Below, piece after piece: positions 63,147 to 64,000 of a DNA stretch of 64,000 bases. Source of the stretch: Variovorax sp. J2L1-78 (lineage in GTDB: Bacteria; Pseudomonadota; Gammaproteobacteria; Burkholderiales; Burkholderiaceae_C). The position numbers and the translations under genes were made by a program. The notes under the pieces are model-generated. The model saw nothing but the letters and a program-made list of their open reading frames with translations, made no database searches and was not told the origin of the DNA. Position 1 is the stretch's first letter; every line of letters starts with the position of its first letter. The stretch covers positions 2,542,001 through 2,606,000 of the forward strand of contig NZ_JASZYB010000001.1 in NCBI RefSeq assembly GCF_030317205.1, given 5' to 3'.

Positions 63147-63297
63147 GTCGCTGAGTTACGGAACTACTTGCAGGGCGACACGCACAAGCGCCGAGCGATT
63201 GTGCCTTGGCCGAAACGGCCGTCTGCTAAAGCGTTCGCCAGAGCTCCCCACGGAATCGGCAACGCGCCTTTCAACCTGATGGAGTATTTAAAGCACA
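63147..63297 (+). promoter_or_regulatory. Long, structured metK leader (candidate)
   Basis: Two hairpins are visible: GGCCG-AAA-CGGCC at 63208-63220 and an 8-bp stem with one bulged C, GCGTTcGCC (63231-63239) with GGCAACGC (63258-63265). I cannot match it to a known SAM riboswitch class by eye. A GGAG at 63282-63285 lies 12 nt before the chosen ATG. Confidence 0.35.
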
Positions 63298-64000
63298 TGG
63301 CGAACGATTTCCTCTTCACGTCCGAATCCGTCTCCGAAGGCCACCCCGACAAGGTGGCCGACCAGATCTCCGACGCGATCCTCGACGCGATCTTCGAACA
63401 GGATCCGCGCAGCCGCGTGGCCGCCGAGACGCTGACCAACACCGGCCTCGTGGTGCTCGCCGGCGAGATCACGACCAACGCGCACGTCGACTACATCCAG
63501 GTCGCGCGCGACACCATCAAGCGCATCGGCTACGACAACACCGACTACGGCATCGACTACAAGGGTTGCGCCGTGATGGTCTGCTACGACAAGCAGTCGA
63601 ACGACATCGCCCAGGGCGTCGACCACGCAAGCGACGACCACCTCAACATTGGCGCCGGCGACCAGGGCCTGATGTTCGGCTACGCCTGCGACGAGACGCC
63701 CGAGCTGATGCCCGCGCCGATCTACTACGCGCACCGCCTCGTGGAACGCCAGGCGCAGCTGCGCAAGGACGGCCGACTGCCCTTCCTGCGCCCCGACGCC
63801 AAGAGCCAGGTCACGATGCGCTATGTCGACGGCAAGCCGCACAGCATCGACACCGTGGTCCTTTCCACGCAGCACCACCCGGATCAGAGCGAGACGGCCA
63901 CCAAGATGAAGGCCTCGTTCAACGAAGCGATCATCGAAGAGATCATCAAGCCGGTGCTGCCCAAGGAATGGCTTCAGAACACGCGCTACCTGATCAACCC
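63298..64000 (+). CDS. metK: S-adenosylmethionine synthetase (5' part)
   Basis: MetK makes SAM from methionine and ATP. The frame starts at 63298 ([20 protein letters not shown]) and runs off the right edge after 234 codons of about 390. Motifs are [16 protein letters not shown] with metal and ATP contacts, [10 protein letters not shown], and [15 protein letters not shown]. An in-frame ATG 18 nt upstream (63280) exists, but homologues begin at [10 protein letters not shown] and the Shine-Dalgarno-like GGAG lies downstream of it. Confidence 0.97.

Overview
The window is GC-rich, tightly packed chromosomal DNA from a beta-proteobacterium, most likely Burkholderiales and probably Comamonadaceae (Variovorax/Acidovorax-like). 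This rests on gene content and order: sspA-sspB beside petABC, mlaFEDACB leading into ibaG-murA-his-tat, pilMNOPQ-aroK-aroB divergent from mrcA, and cytochrome c4-resB-ccsA beside engB. Genus is inferred; no 16S gene is present. Almost all genes are housekeeping, and most lie on the minus strand.

Layout. 1-2.8 kb: secA (3' end outside the window) divergent from dciA. 2.84-4.2 kb: tRNA-Thr(TGT), sspB, sspA. 4.3-7.1 kb: the cytochrome bc1 operon petABC, with a visible promoter and terminator. 7.2-12.4 kb: mscL, pdxA, a Nif3-like protein, an MHS-type MFS transporter and a DegS/AlgW-like protease. 12.4-31.1 kb: a long co-directional minus-strand block whose transcription order is mlaF-E-D-A-C-B, an ABC-2 exporter pair, ibaG, murA, hisG-D-(small secreted protein)-C-B-H-A, [plus-strand TRAP solute-binding gene], mutarotase, hisF-I-E, a DUF4870 protein, hinT and tatA-B-C. 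31.2-37.4 kb: gltB-gltD. 37.5-38.3 kb: a REP-associated tyrosine transposase (RAYT) with short AT-rich repeats, next to the gltB promoter. 38.3-49.0 kb: a block transcribed pilM-N-O-P-Q-aroK-aroB-dgt-MFS-DUF1415-methyltransferase. 49.3-53.6 kb: mrcA, cyaY, lptM, lysA. 53.6-59.6 kb: msrQ-msrP, ccsA-resB, cytochrome c4. 59.7-64.0 kb: engB, an alpha/beta hydrolase, two tandem lipid A acyltransferase-family genes, and the start of metK.

Functional themes. Much of the window serves the cell envelope: Sec and Tat export, Mla phospholipid transport, MurA and PBP1a, LptM, lipid A acylation, the type IV pilus alignment complex and secretin, MscL, and periplasmic methionine repair by MsrPQ. Respiratory c-type cytochromes and their haem-attachment machinery (ResB/CcsA) also lie here. 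The Rieske protein and MsrP are predicted Tat substrates, and tatABC is in the window. Amino-acid synthesis is represented by histidine, lysine, glutamate, shikimate and SAM genes.

I found no CRISPR array, prophage, integron or clear defence island. The points worth a second look are local: a sigma-54-like promoter at gltB abutted by RAYT-associated repeats; an opposed TRAP gene splitting the his operon; an unassigned secreted protein between hisD and hisC; three terminator-like hairpins placed directly before co-directional genes; and structured leaders before mlaC and metK.
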